From Combretum micranthum (taxonomy: Eukaryota; Streptophyta; Magnoliopsida; Myrtales; Combretaceae), in contig JAMXBD010001600.1 in assembly GCA_024138025.1 (NCBI GenBank), forward strand, positions 1 through 64,000: a stretch of DNA of 64,000 bases. The letters are read 5' to 3'. Under the pieces are notes generated by a model. It was given only the letters and a program-made list of their open reading frames with translations, searched no databases and was not told the DNA's origin. The position numbers and the translations under genes were made by a program. This document shows, in pieces, positions 1-11,924 of the stretch. How positions within the stretch are numbered: position 1 is the first letter of the stretch; each line of letters begins with the position of its first letter.

Positions 1-1392
1 CTAAGTTTGTTTAAGATGACTTCTTACTTTTTAGAAAAGTTCACTTCTTACTTTTATTTCTAGAAATAATCTTTATTTAAGAAATATTTCCTCATTTATT
101 TTGTTTGAGACAAAAATCATTATGTTCATGCATGAATATGAATCATAAAGTTATGGAAACATAAAGAAACATAATAATTGAAAGAATAAGCTAATAAGAA
201 AATAAATCAAGTATTGGAACCTTAGCTTCATCAAGGTATCACGAGACTAAGAAAGACTAGTCCCAAAAGAAAAAGAAAATGTTTTGACTTGATGAGGACA
301 AGTAAAGACTAGAAAGACTAGTCTTAAACAATATGAAAGTAAATAAATTGCAAAATAATGAGCTTATATGCTCTAAATAATACATATTGCTATATAGATA
401 TATTAGATAGTTATAAACGTAAAAGTAATATAAAGAAATTTGATGATGAACAAAAATAAAGTATGAACCTATTGTTGCTTTCTTTAACCTTCATGGTTTA
501 GAAAACACACACTAAACTCATATTAAGTAGATGAACATAAATAAAACTTGAAGAAAATTTACCTAAAGGAACTAAACTAGAGAGAACTTCTTGAGAGGAA
601 ATTCTTTTACAAATTTGAGAGAGTAACTTTAGTAGAAGAAAGGTGTGAAAGAAGTGGAAGTAAAAGGGGGGATTTATAGGAAAATGTGGGAGATAATTTG
701 TGTTAATTAAATAAATGAAAAATAAAACAAATTGGGAAGAAAGAGGGAGGGGCCGGCGCTACTTTAGTGAAGAGAGGGAGAGAAAATTTATTTTTTTGTA
801 TTTTTGTTAATTAAAAGTAAGATATGAAAGATGTGAAGTTGTATTGGAAAAAAAGATGTGTAAGAAATAGAGGTATGGGTTGTAAGAGTAGGTTGTAAGA
901 AAAAGTAGAGATATAAATAGTGTAGAATAGTAGTAAATAGTGTAGAATAGTAGTAAATAGTGTAATGTAAAGTAGACATGACAATTTAAGTACAGGTAGT
1001 AAGAAAATACGTGTATAAATACGATATCTGATATTTTTAGCTACTGAAAAATTATGAAATTGATATTTTTAAAAATCTTATATTTTTACGAGTCTAACGG
1101 TATATTCGGAATATTTTTACTATTCCCAGCTCCGGGACACATTTTTTAAGAACTATGTCTGATCGGGTTTAAAACGAGTCGCGGTTTTACTAAATTGTTC
1201 TTTTTAAGCTTCCTTGGATAATTACGAACTATTCTACTCACTAAACTCTTTCTTACTCTCTTAGGGTTTCTTAAACAAGAATGCTGGACTTAAGCAGTTA
1301 CGGTAAACTAGGGTTTTGTTGACTTTAGAAATCCGGTTGACTTCTAATTAGGGTTTAAGCTTTAATTTGAATTCAAAACTTCAGGGTTTACA
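1..1392 (-). mobile_element. Partial LTR of long-LTR family L (copy 1)
   Basis: Read on the minus strand, an LTR-like unit starts with TGTAAACCC at 1392 and runs off the left edge of the window. Its order of landmarks matches the family-L copies at 6042 and 23457: the TGTAA start, a GTTAGACTCGTAA block (around 1090), a pyrimidine-rich stretch with many TTAC/CTAC words (about 790-1000), then a segment near 220-320 reading CCTCATCAAGTCAAAAC in sense orientation, which is also present near 24690 in copy 3. No protein-coding capacity is visible; the pyrimidine-rich reading frames are compositional. Whether it is a solo LTR or part of a longer element cannot be told because the far end lies outside the window. 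Confidence 0.75.
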
Positions 1393-1957
1393 TATATAAT
1401 ATAGTGAATTACTACTTTTAAGGTTGTGTGCTTCATTGCTTTTGTTTTGAACTATTAAGACTGTATGAACTATGGATTATGGGGGATTATTATGTGGGTA
1501 TTGTGGGAATGATCATGAGTTTGATAAATGCCCTAATGCGTATTATTTTACCTCAAACTCATTAAATACAAATGTGTTTCCCCCTCTTGCTCATTATAAA
1601 GAATTTTCAGATGATGATCCTATGACTTTAGATGATATGGTTTGTAAAGGGTGTGGTGGTAGATGTTAGACTTTTAAGTGTCAAAGTGAGAGACTTATCT
1701 CACATTCATATCACTCTACCACCATTCATCAAAACATAAGTTCTTACCATATTCAAGAATTAAATCCAAGTGAAGAACCTTTTAAGACAATATACCCTTT
1801 GAACTATGAAACATTTATTTCCTATAGGTCTTATGAATAGGTGCAAAAACCCTTCACCCCACCATTGTCCTCCTTAAGCTTTAAAGAAGAAGACTCTCAA
1901 GAGAAGTCCAGTTAAAATGGATCATTGAGTCAAGATATGATGATTTATATTTATTTG
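1393..1957 (+). pseudogene. Athila-like gag zinc-knuckle relic (tentative)
   Basis: Between two LTR boundaries lies AT-rich DNA with a 65-codon open frame at 1472-1669. It contains CGYCGNDHEFDKC, a CX2CX3HX4C knuckle. That spacing is used in the nucleocapsid of Athila-type Ty3/gypsy elements, whereas most others use CX2CX4HX4C. Downstream the frame carries stops, and no capsid domain is recognisable. I infer a fragment of an Athila-like gag into which the copy-1 LTR was inserted. It could also be unrelated cysteine-rich sequence. Confidence 0.35.
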
Positions 1958-3860
1958 TGTAAGATACAGATAAATAATCTATAATGAAGGGTATATATGT
2001 AATAATATGTTGTTAAGAGGATAATTTTATCCTTGAACAGATGATTTTAGACCCGAAGGAGTTTCGTGTGAATGAACGGACAAAATTGGCTTAGGTTGGC
2101 ATCTAAGCCGCCAGCCTAAAATCCTAATCCATTAGCTTATATGCAAAGAAGATGGCCTAAAATCACTAGCTTTAGAGTTTTGGAATTTTCGAAGAAATTG
2201 ATTGTAAGATGGCATGAAGGCTGCCGGCGTACACTCAAAGCTGCCAGCGTAGTGGCCGGCTTAAGTATAAGTTTTTCCTAAGTTAGATTTGCATTTTTCC
2301 AAAGCCAATTCTTTCTATAAATAGACCATAGACCCCACGAATCTGTCACAATTCTTCCTCAACCAAAACTTAAGGTAAGTGGGTCTCATCTTAGTCTTTT
2401 TCATTTCTTTTCTTTAGTTAGATTAGTGTAATCCTAGTTTTATATACGTTTGAAGGAGATCTAAGAGCGTAACCCGAAATCAGATTTAGAGGATTTCAGT
2501 TTCAAATCAAAGTAAAGGTAACACTTGTATCCTTGTCTTGTAATATTTAGGATTGATATATTATAAGAAAGCGATTATAGCAATAGTACATTATTGGTGA
2601 CAGGAGGATTGATTAAACGAATTAGGGTTTCCTTTGAGAATAGGATCTGCGAGATCTAAGTAAGTATGAATCCGTTCTTCATCAGTAGATTTAAAGTATG
2701 AATTTTCATAGTTGATTTGCTCATAGAGGATTATATATATGTGTGTATGTGTTGTGAAGGGAATTTGTGGAGATTATTAAAAACTTTGGAGAATTTGTGA
2801 AAAGGGTTTCTATGAAGTGCAAACGGGATAACAGATGTATTGATCTTCGATTAAATTCATGGAATTAGGGTTAGGGTGTGAAATTTGTTGTTACAATTAA
2901 AATTGATTGCAATATATATATTTTAAAACAGGAGTATTGTGATATTAAGGTTCCTACTCTGTTAATGGTCACTGTTCGAGAGATTTGGATTAAAAGTAAA
3001 TCCATGTACAAACCTTACCATGCTTGTATCGAATTTCATTGATTCGAGTGTTGGTTGTGCATGGTTGCGATTAGTATAGAACTCATGGTAGAGAGAAACA
3101 ATCGTGGAGGTGATACTAACGTTGGCAACCTGATGATCCTTATGTCGTACTGTCCCGAGTAGAGCCGCAACTAGAGATGATTCCAATAGATTAGGAGTTG
3201 TTACCAGCTTAATTATGGAACACAGTTATATATGTATTTATTATCTACACTATGGTTTTCATCGGGGTCATGAGTTACTCTGGGTTTAGGATTAATGATC
3301 AATAGTCCTAAACTGTGTTGTTTGTAGGTTAATGAAAAGATAACAATTTATGCTTGTTGCATTAGAATCTAAGCTGATGTGATATTGTGATTTGCATGTT
3401 CATGTGCATGTGATTTTGGTTTGGCGTACTAGGCAATTTTCGCTCAATCCTTATTTTTCCCACAGGTACAGGTGAAATCCTATTATTTATGACTTGACGA
3501 ACTATGACGTATTTGTTGATGATGGGGAGTGCGATAGCGGTTATGACTATCCTGCTGACAATTGAAATTAATTGTTAGAAATTTGAGATGAAGAGACTTA
3601 TTATGAGTAAGTTAGTTTTCTTTTGGAGACTTTTACATGTAAGGATTTCTTTATTATGTTTTAGATTTGATTTTTAGTCATGCTAGTTTATGATGAGGAA
3701 AATTATTTTTGTATGAAAAATTTTTGAAAGTTACCCTATATGTGAGTATTTGGTGATTTTGAAATACATAATTGTGGTTTTACAAATCTATAGCTTTAGC
3801 ATGTCTATTATAATAAGGACACGTGGTGGGTTGATAACACCTTTAGCTTAGGGTGTTACA
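1958..3860 (+). mobile_element. 5' LTR of Del/Tekay-like gypsy element (element T)
   Basis: The unit begins TGTAAGATAC and ends GGGTGTTACA, giving matching TGTAA/TTACA ends. It is followed after seven bases by a primer binding site complementary to initiator tRNA-Met. A TATA-like box (TATAAATAG) sits at about 2318-2326, directly after a GC-rich array of imperfect palindromes (2090-2266). The exact first base is uncertain by two positions because of a TGTGTAAG sequence. The matching 3' LTR is missing from the window: the element is truncated in RT at about 10958. Confidence 0.75.
2090..2266. repeat. GC-rich palindrome array in U3 of element T LTR
   Basis: The array contains GGCTTAG...CTAAGCC as a stem and two related units, GCTGCCGGCGTACACTC and GCTGCCAGCGTAGTGGCC, ending in GCCGGC. 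It lies about 50 bp upstream of the TATA-like box in an otherwise AT-rich LTR. The same layout recurs in other LTRs of this window (see findings). Confidence 0.6.
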
Positions 3861-3867
3861 ATTTAAG

Positions 3868-3880
3868 TGGTATCAAAGCA
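3868..3880 (+). other. Primer binding site, tRNA-iMet type
   Basis: TGGTATCAAAGCA lies seven bases after the LTR end and differs by one base from the plant initiator-Met PBS TGGTATCAGAGCA. This fixes element T as plus-strand and the 1958-3860 unit as its 5' LTR. Confidence 0.85.
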
Positions 3881-4051
3881 ACAGGTTTTGATCATTAGAT
3901 TCAGGTTATGACTCCTTAGGACGGTGAGCCTTGATGAAAGGGGTAGAAATTAGTTGGGAACGTTTATCCATAAGTTATAATATTTTGTAGTATTATAATC
4001 TTTTAGTATTTCCTTAACCTTATAGATTTTTTTTTTCTTTTTCTTGTTAGA

Positions 4052-5120
4052 ATGCCACCACGTAAGAGAGCCCTTGATGCTGGTTCCTCCAGGACTAGTG
4101 AGGAGGAACAGTCACTAGAAAACCAACCACCTCTGAATCTTGTGCCGACGGATTTACCCCCACCTCCACCACCACTAGCACCTCTTGTAAGACAATAGGT
4201 GCCCATAGATGCTGCTCAATTGATGCAAGCGGTGAATAACCTTCTGGGAGTAGTCACCCAACAACAACAGAATATGAGGAATGATATGCAGGTCATACAG
4301 GCCAATGTTGAGCCCTGGAGACAAGAGGCACTGAGGAACAATGGCAATGGTGGAAATGGAGGCCATGGAGCAAGAGACGCTGATGTGTTAAGCCTAAAAG
4401 TTTGAGCCTTAGCCTAGGAAGCCATTGGAGGCTCGGTTATGGTTAGAGAAGGTAGGGAAGACGTTTGTTACTTTGGACATACCAGAGAACAAAAAGGTAG
4501 AATATGCCTCCTACCTGCTTATTGGGAGAACAAACAATTGCTGGATGAGCACCAAAAGACACTTGGCAGAAGCAATCACTCGGGAGATTTTCAAGAAAGC
4601 CTTCTACAAGGAGTTCTTTCTTGACAGTGTGAAGCAGAAGATGCTTCAGGAGTACTACACCTTGCAACAGGGTAAGATTACTATAGAAGAGTATGAGGCA
4701 GAGCTGCACCAACTAATGAGGTTTTTGCCAGACCCCCTAAAAGATAGTGAAGAGGCTAAAGTGAGTAGGTTTATCACCAGCTTAGAGCCTGAAATCCAGT
4801 ATCAAGTCAATTTGATGGACTTGAACAACTACTCTGCGGTAGTGAACAAAGCTAAGATGATTAAAAAAGGATTAAACAAGATCAAGGGAAGGATTGAACC
4901 AAGAAACCAAGTCTGGCCGAGTAAGAGGCCAACCGCTACTGTTATCACCCAAGATAGGGGGAAGCGACCGGTCACCCAACCGATAAGATCATTAATTCCA
5001 AGTTCCGAGAAGAAATGCCTGAGATGTCAAAGACCCCATGAGGTAAAGGGTTGTAAGTGGCCCGATATGCTTGCTTTGGTTGTGAAAAGGTGAGGCATAG
5101 TCAGAGATTCTACACTGAGT
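4052..5120 (+). pseudogene. gag of element T (degenerate)
   Basis: The frame starts MPPRKRALDAG at 4052, a typical start for gag in Del/Tekay-like gypsy elements. It is followed by a Pro-rich stretch and a Gln/Asn-rich segment. A stop (TAG at 4196-4198) interrupts the first part and further stops lie near 4405. The conserved capsid region is open at 4425-5093 (222 codons) and shows the Retrotrans_gag pattern (EARLWLEKVGKTF, then KKAFYKEFF, then LPDPLKDSEEAKVSRFITSL). The expected zinc knuckle near 5020-5060 is recognisable only as KKCLRCQRPHEVKGC and then breaks. It would assemble the virus-like particle in an intact element. Several stops make it non-functional. Confidence 0.85.
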
Positions 5121-5265
5121 GATCAGTAGGTCCACCTATTTTCTATTTTAAGTGTGGACAAAGGGGACATAAGGTGGTAGATTTGAAGGAGATAGGAAGG
5201 CAGATAGTGTCTGGAGCACCAATGAATAGACAGTAGGGACATGGACAAAGAGCACCTGCCAAGAT

Positions 5266-6041
5266 TTATGCTTTACAGCATCGATGTACCTCCAGCATTG
5301 ACACCATACCAGGTACGCTGACTATACTCGAAAATAGTGCATATGTGTTATTTGATACGGGTGCGAGCTTTTCTTGTATATCTAGGTTGTTTACATCTGT
5401 ATGTGGAGTGGATATTGAGTTTATGTCTAGATGTTTTGCTGTAAAGACTCCTTTAAGGAGTGGATCTTTGCTGAATAGAATTTGTAGAGATGTAAATATA
5501 GAGATAGAATGTAGGCTTTCACCTGCAGATCTTATGGTGATAGATATGATTGATTTTTATGTAATCTTAAGAGTATACTGGTTGATGAAACACCAGGCTG
5601 TAATTGATTGTAGAAATCTAGTTTTGGAGTTTAGTTTAGATGGAGATAAATTTGTATATAAACTTGAAGTACAAAGACCTGCAACTTTACCCACATTTGA
5701 GTTGTGGGAAAAGTCAACATTGGCAATGGCAGCTATGACTCTAGAAGATACATCAAAGACAGATCCTATGAGGATATCGGACGTGAGAGAATATCTAGAT
5801 GTGTTTCTTGAAGATCTACCTGGATTACTACCTGATAGAGAAGTCAAATTTACTATTGATTTAGTGTTTGGTACCATACCTAAGTGTAAGCACCATATCG
5901 AATGGCTCCGACTGAGTTGGTAGAATTAAAGGTTCAATTGGATGATTTACTCAAGAAGAAATTCATTAGACCAAGCGTATCGCCCTGGGGAGCTCCAGTA
6001 TTATTGTGAAGAAGAAGACGGGAGCATGAGATTATGTATAG
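5266..6041 (+). pseudogene. Protease and start of RT of element T (pol, first part)
   Basis: The frame 5345-5923 contains LFDTGASFSCIS, the DTGA active-site motif of a retropepsin, and ends with the protease-RT linker (YLDVFLEDLPGLLPDREVKFTIDL). After a frame break the next frame carries [15 protein letters not shown], the conserved N-terminal RT motif of Ty3/gypsy. Reading stops at 6041, where a foreign LTR begins. The continuation of RT resumes at 10565, directly after that LTR, in the expected domain order. Stops and a frameshift around 5924-6010 show the gene was decaying. Confidence 0.9.
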
Positions 6042-7619
6042 TGTAAGCTTCGGAAAATTTCAGTAAATAATTCCAAAATAAACTTCGAAAATAAACTCTA
6101 AAAATGACTCCAAATTAAAATCGAACTTCGACTAGCCTTAAATCACGAACGAATCTAGAAATTTCTTAATCTTGAGAAAATTAGAATCCTTAAAAATAAA
6201 ATAAGAATTCAACGGTCTTCAAATCCAAAACCACTACGTATGACAAATTCTATACGTAACTCTGACTTATAAAATCGGGTAATATAGAACCCAAAAAAAA
6301 ATTATTAAAAAGTAAATAACGATTAACCTTCGAAAATAAAACCCAATTTAATAATTCTAAAAACATTAAGAGATATTAAATACTTACAAAAATAAAATTT
6401 AAAATAAATTTCTCAGATCAAATATGTTGTATAAACATAAAACATCAGTTTCCAAATTGACAAAGATCTAAACTGGAAAGTTAACCGAAAAACCTAAGTC
6501 AACAATTCCCAGGAAACTCTAGTAGTTTAGATTCAGCAATCCCGTATTCCTAAACCAAGGAGTCGGAATAGGGTGTAGTTTGGTTCATAACAATACTAAG
6601 ATGCTTTAAAAGATAAGATTAGCGAATTTTTGACCTATTTCGAACCCAAATCATGTGGGACTTCGAAAAACGTGCCTCGGGGCTCGAAATATTAAATATA
6701 TATTAGTGCCGTTAGACTCGTAATTTCATAAGATTTCTAAATATATCAGTTATATAATTTTTCAGGTTATAAAAGTTACAGTTATAACATTTTATCGTAT
6801 TTTCATTACTACCAGTACTTTAAATGTCTAATCTACTTTTGATTCTTCTACACTATTCACAAGTACAACTACCCATAACCTATTTCTTACATCTTTACAC
6901 CCTACTCTTACAATTACATCATTTTTCTTACAATTTATTATTTAAATTACTTATTTAATTTCAAAACTTACACAACACAACTCCATTCTCTCTCTCACCC
7001 CGCCAAAATCGACGCAACTTCCTCCCTCTTTCCCTCTCTCCTATTTGTTTTGTTTTATTTTCTTTTATTACACAAACCCGAATCCACAAGTGTATACATA
7101 CTCCCTTATACCAACTTTCTCTCACTTTCTCACTTTTCACAAAGCAAAACTCTTGCAAAATTTTCTTTCTCTCTTCCTCTTCCTTGCCAAAACAGTAACC
7201 CACATGAACACACACACTCACATATTTTTCTTCAAGTTTCTTGTTCCAATCTTCCAATAGGTAATAGATGAATACTTTATGATCTTAAAACATGTAATGG
7301 CAAGTTTATTTATGTGTGATTCCACACAAAATCCCCATGAGCTTCAAGCTAGGGATGTGAAAACACTTGAACATGAGATTCTTACCATCACAATGTTATA
7401 GATCTTGTTATTTGAAGTTATTTTGCTATTTTCTTGTTTTATTTTCAAGTTATGTTGTTGTTGCTAATGATTTGTGAATATATTCATTATTCACATAACC
7501 ATCATAGTGTTCATGCATTTATAACTAGTATAGTAAACTAGATCTAGTTGTTTTAAGTTCATAAATGCATTAGACTTTTGATTTATTTTCTTAAATAACT
7601 TGTAATAACTTGATGATAG

Positions 7620-8990
7620 TAGAAAAGTTTTAGAAAGCTCAAGATTTATTTTATTTTCAACAAAAATCATTTTTGAAAATTCGGATAAAAAGGGAACCCT
7701 ATTTAGAAAAGCTATTTTTCAACTTCAAAATGTGTATTTTTCATTCAAAATGAAGGGCTTAGAGAATAGATATCATAAATGAATGATCTTGATGAGTAAA
7801 GTTTAGATCTATGAGTTTATAGTTTACTAATATGGATTTCTTTTATATTTATGATCATAGAAAGTATAGATCTTGGTTTTGAACTTAATCAAAAATGGTT
7901 AAATTTATATCTAGGCAAGACCCATATTTAAAAACCACTTTCCAAGTATCAAAATGGAAGTTTTACTTGAAATAATGAAGGCTTAATGAGTATATATCAT
8001 CAAGACTTCATTTTTTATGGTTCAAAGATGATTTTCAAAGATTATTTTTCATAACAAAACTCTATTTTCGGATTTAGCCCAAGGCCTAATTTAAGAACAT
8101 GTTTTCCAACTCAAAAATGAAGTTTTTATTCAAGATATGGAAGGCTCTTAAGATGGGATATGTAAAGGATGATTTTTCATAAGTTTAGATGGATTTTATC
8201 AAAAGATATGTCTAAAAAAAAATTTTTGTAAATTCGGATCTGAACCAAGATCAATTTTTAAAACCCATTTTTCAACACCAAAATGAAGGATTTGTTTAAA
8301 AAATGAAAGGCTTATGGAATATGTATCAATAGGAAATGTTTTTTATAAGTAAATGGTAGATCTACTAATAGAGATTCTCAAAATAGGAAGAGATTACAAA
8401 GTATAAAATTGAGTTTTATTCTAACTTTTTGAAATTTGGATGGTTTCAAGACCATGCCTTAAAAACCCTTTTATGAACTCCAAAACTTGTGTTGAATATG
8501 AAAAATGAAGAGTATAGGTCATAGATATCTTCAAGTAAAAATTTTTATAAGTTAAGATGGGATTTGCTAAGAAAAACATGTAGAACAAGGAGTAGAAATA
8601 AAGTAAGAAAATTTGAATTGTTGTCATTTTAAAAAATTCGTAATAATAGAGTAATGCTATGAAAACCATATTTTTCAAACTCAAAATAGAAGTTTCATTA
8701 AAGAAATGAAGTCCTTAGTGGCTAGGTATGGTTGAGCCTTAATTTTCTAAGTATCAAATGAGTTTTCTTAAAGGAATCACCACAAAAGCAATTTTTACAA
8801 AATTCGGATTTTGGGATGAACCATATTTAAAAACATGTTTACAAAGTGTAAAATGAGAATTTTTATTGAAAAACAAAGTCCTTAAGGAATATATATAATG
8901 AGGACTTAATTTTAACAAGAATAAATGAATTTTATCAAGGAATTTTTCTAAAAACAAGTGGGAATTGTCAAGACTACAAGACTAGCCTTT
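7620..8990 (+). repeat. Degenerate tandem repeat inside family-L LTR copy 2
   Basis: A unit of about 165-200 bp recurs. Its landmarks are AATTCGGAT, then a TTTAAAAACC-like block, then TTTTCCAA.TCAAAATGAAG, then GAAGGCTTA and ATATATATCAT. AATTCGGAT-type anchors are at about 7678, 8067, 8231, 8432, 8635 and 8801, with an additional unit near 7900 that has lost the anchor. The spacings are about 164-201 bp. Divergence is high, so the expansion is old. No equivalent array is visible in copies 1 or 3. Confidence 0.7.
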
Positions 8991-9067
8991 CTAAGTTGAT
9001 TTTTCATAAAGTCTTACAATGAAAAAGTTTTCTAAAAATTTCTTTTATTAAATATCATCAAGAACAT

Positions 9068-9089
9068 ATATATATATATATATATATAT
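9068..9089. repeat. (TA)n microsatellite
   Basis: A pure TA dinucleotide run of about 22 bp inside the family-L solo LTR copy 2. Confidence 0.9.
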
Positions 9090-10564
9090 CTCATGACATT
9101 TTATTTATGATAGTAACTTGTTCATATTGCATGTATAGTTAATCTATATAGTAGGAACATTACAAACATTTACAAAACTATTTTTCGGAATCAGAAATTG
9201 CTACTGATCAGAATATTTAGTGACCCAAAAATTTTCAAAACTTTAAAATAATATTAAAAATAGATAGATCTTTTGAAGTAGATAGAAATCGATATATGAT
9301 TCGCTAAATTCCGAGTTAAAACGACCAAGTTATGGCAGTTTTAAGTTGGAATTCCCGCATAGGACGATAATTACAAATTTGCTAGTTTTGTTAAATAGTT
9401 TAGATTAATTAAGTGATGAAATACTTATTAGGGTATTTCTTCCTTTTTAGGTGACCCCGAAATCGACAATTCCCGACCACCGGATTATTTTTACTAAGCG
9501 ACTGGTGATCCAATGGCTGATTAAGTTTTCCTCTTATTTTGTTGCCTTGTTTGTGCTTATAGCTAGTTGCATGAGAAGTATAGGAATAAGATAAAAACCA
9601 ATATGAATAGGGATGAGATAGGTAATGAGACTTTGATGTATGTATGCCAAAGAATACTAAAGCATATCAAAACCATGATTCGATTAGATAACTGCACTGT
9701 TCATATTATTTCTGTTTAGGTGTATGATATTGGTTAGTCACTCTAAAGAATGTATAAATAATTTGACCTAAGCAAAAACAAATTGGTCATGCATCACATC
9801 GAACATGTTGCATTTGGTAGCGTGCTACTCCTACGCAAGTCGATTGGTATGGTCTAAGGACTTGTTTGGATAATGAGACCTAGTATCAGAGCTCATTCAT
9901 AGGGAACTAAGGTGCATCGGGGATGCATTCTACGTATGAGCCTAGTCAAGTCGAGTGCTATAAGCTTGGCGGGCTTGAGGACTAGCAGTGGTTGTGTAGC
10001 CTTTCAATACCATCTCTAATCCTAGATATGGAGGGCATAAATCCGTTCTGTGTATGGGTTCTAGATACCCATATATAATTGTCTGCTCATGTGTTTGTTC
10101 ATGCATAGCATATAGATGATTTATAACTTGCTTGTTATGGTACGGAATTAAGGGAATTCTCATTAAGCTAGTGTAGCTTATACCCTAATAGATGTTTGAA
10201 TGAACAGATTAACTCAAGAATGCTACGTGGGGACTTGGATGGTTAGAGCCGAATATGACTTCGGGATTCCGGCAGGAAGTAAGAATACTTGAAGATATTA
10301 GCTAGGTTTTGTGAATTGTCTTGTAATAGTTTGTGTAGTGAAATCTGTTGATGAATTGTAATTGAAGTATAGTGAATTGTATTTCCTTTACATTGTTACT
10401 CAAGTTGTATCAATATAAAATGTATCACTCCGATGTGTCTTCTCCATGTGTCAAATGCCTTGTACATAGTATGAAAGCCTTCGCATAGCTGAGGCAGTCA
10501 TTCCTAGGCTTTAATATTGTGTACGGTGGATTGCCACGTTTATGGTACCCTTCAGGGCGTGACA

Positions 10565-10958
10565 TATAGACTAACGAGAGTTGAATTAGGTGACGATTAA
10601 GAATAAGCATCTATTGCCTAGAATAGACGACCTATTCGATCAGTTGGTAGGAGTACGGTATTCTCCAAGATTGATTTAAGGTCAGGGCATCATCAGTTGT
10701 GAATTAAAGTAGAAGATATTCCGAAGACAGCTTTTAGAACTAGATACGGGAATTATGAGTTTGTAGTTATGCCCTTCGGTCTTACAAATGCACCCGCAGT
10801 ATTTATGGATTTTATGAACAAAGTCTTTAGGGATTATCTACACTCTTTTTTTGGAGTGTTCATTTATGACGTTTTTGTGTAGTCAAAGATTGAGGAAGAA
10901 CATGAAGAACATCTCCAATTGGTTTTGAGTAGGCTATGAGAAGAAAAGTTATATTCTT
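10565..10958 (+). pseudogene. RT continuation of element T (pol, second part)
   Basis: Directly after the solo LTR the translation resumes in Ty3/gypsy RT: SKIDLRSGHHQL, then [20 protein letters not shown] and [15 protein letters not shown]. The catalytic box is altered: FIYDVFV stands where F(I/V)DDIL(V/I) is expected, so the second position has a Y and the usual DD pair is broken. In-frame stops are present. The match ends after EEKLYS near 10958, where unrelated Athila-like sequence begins, so the remainder of RT, RNase H, integrase and the 3' LTR have been lost. Confidence 0.88.
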
Positions 10959-11098
10959 GGAATTTAAATGCTCCTGATATTTACAAACTCATAAGTTTAG
11001 AAGAATTGGTCACTCTTTTAGGATCATCTCAAGAGTGGATGTCTATATTAATTCAATCTTTAGCAACTCTTGGGAGACATGAGAGAGTAAATTAGGAG

Positions 11099-11614
11099 AT
11101 GATTAGAAGTCCTTTTAGTGCATTGACAAAAATTGATTCATATATTCATTTTGAGGAGTCATTAGAAGTGAAAAATGAGGTAATGGAAAAGAACCATGAG
11201 TTAGTAGATCATCGAGTAGGTTTAAATAGTCAAAAAGAAGGGTTAGAGCTTAATGAGGAAAATGATGAATTTGAAGAGACTAATATGATATACATTAGTC
11301 CGTTTACTAGAGTTCTAACTCTCCAAAACATTGACCTAGAGAACATTGCTCAGTCCACCCCAAAAGAAGAGGAGATTGAAGAAGTTAACCATGAGATGGA
11401 AGTTAAAAATCAAGATCTTTCTCCTTTTAGTAAATTGATTGAGATTTTGGAAGATGATAAACATCAAGAGATGTGCCTAGAGCCCATAAGATGTATTGTT
11501 AAGTTTATCTTGGCACCAATTTGTCAATATTCTCTCTATCAAAAACTCCTACAATTAAGGGGCATTATGCTTCAAAGAGATAAAACTAGAATGACAAGAA
11601 ACTCCCCTCTTTAG
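11099..11614 (+). CDS. Unrecognised acidic ORF in Athila-like fragment
   Basis: An open frame of 171 codons. The start is preceded by open sequence back to about 11030 with a stop just upstream. The product is rich in Glu, Asp, Asn and Lys and has no membrane segment or cysteine motif. Its sequence (for example ELNEENDEFEETN and PKEEEIEEVNHEMEVKNQD) suggests a disordered or coiled, charged protein. It sits upstream of the conserved post-pol signature of Athila-like elements, where Athila-type retrotransposons may carry a divergent env-like or other non-conserved frame. I cannot assign it to a family. It is longer than neighbouring chance frames and has coding-like composition, but it may be a relic rather than an expressed gene. 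Confidence 0.4.
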   Translation: MIRSPFSALTKIDSYIHFEESLEVKNEVMEKNHELVDHRVGLNSQKEGLELNEENDEFEETNMIYISPFTRVLTLQNIDLENIAQSTPKEEEIEEVNHEMEVKNQDLSPFSKLIEILEDDKHQEMCLEPIRCIVKFILAPICQYSLYQKLLQLRGIMLQRDKTRMTRNSPL

Positions 11615-11924
11615 TTTTAGAAACATGGGTATGGGACACATTTCCATGGGAACCTGGAGGATAGGATTGTCAATACATCAAGCTAATGACGTCAAATAAG
11701 TGCTTCATGGGAAGCAACCCATGCCTTGTTTTGTGTAGTATTTATGTTGATTTGTGTTATTTATAATCTAATGTAGTTCATGTTGCTAATTTTGTAGATT
11801 TCCAACACTTTTTGAGCGAAACTATGTGATGAAGGATAATTTGGATAGAGTACATCATTATCATTTTGAAGATTTCAAGCTATGAATGGAAAATACAAGG
11901 AAAGCATAAAAAAGAGGAGATAAC

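Larger units (their letters stand above)
6042..10564 (+). mobile_element. Solo LTR of family L (copy 2), 4.5 kb, TSD TATAG
   Basis: The unit starts TGTAAGCTTC and ends GGGCGTGACA. It is flanked on both sides by TATAG (6037-6041 and 10565-10569), and removing the unit plus one TATAG restores continuity of the interrupted RT. It contains no gag or pol and no internal PBS, so it is a solo LTR left by LTR-LTR recombination. At 4523 bp it is very long for an LTR. The extra length comes partly from degenerate tandem repeats at about 7620-8990. Both ends align by eye with copies 1, 3 and 4, including the terminal block GGTGGATTGCCACGTTTATG. Small frames in the pyrimidine-rich part (6960-7270) are not genes. 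Confidence 0.93.

Noticed and set aside
1472..1669. A host zinc-finger gene
   Set aside because: One retroviral-type knuckle followed by stops, wedged between two LTR ends; more likely a gag relic.
6961..7271. Three overlapping frames on both strands
   Set aside because: Pyrimidine-rich LTR sequence with repeated TCTC/CACA words; coding appearance is compositional.
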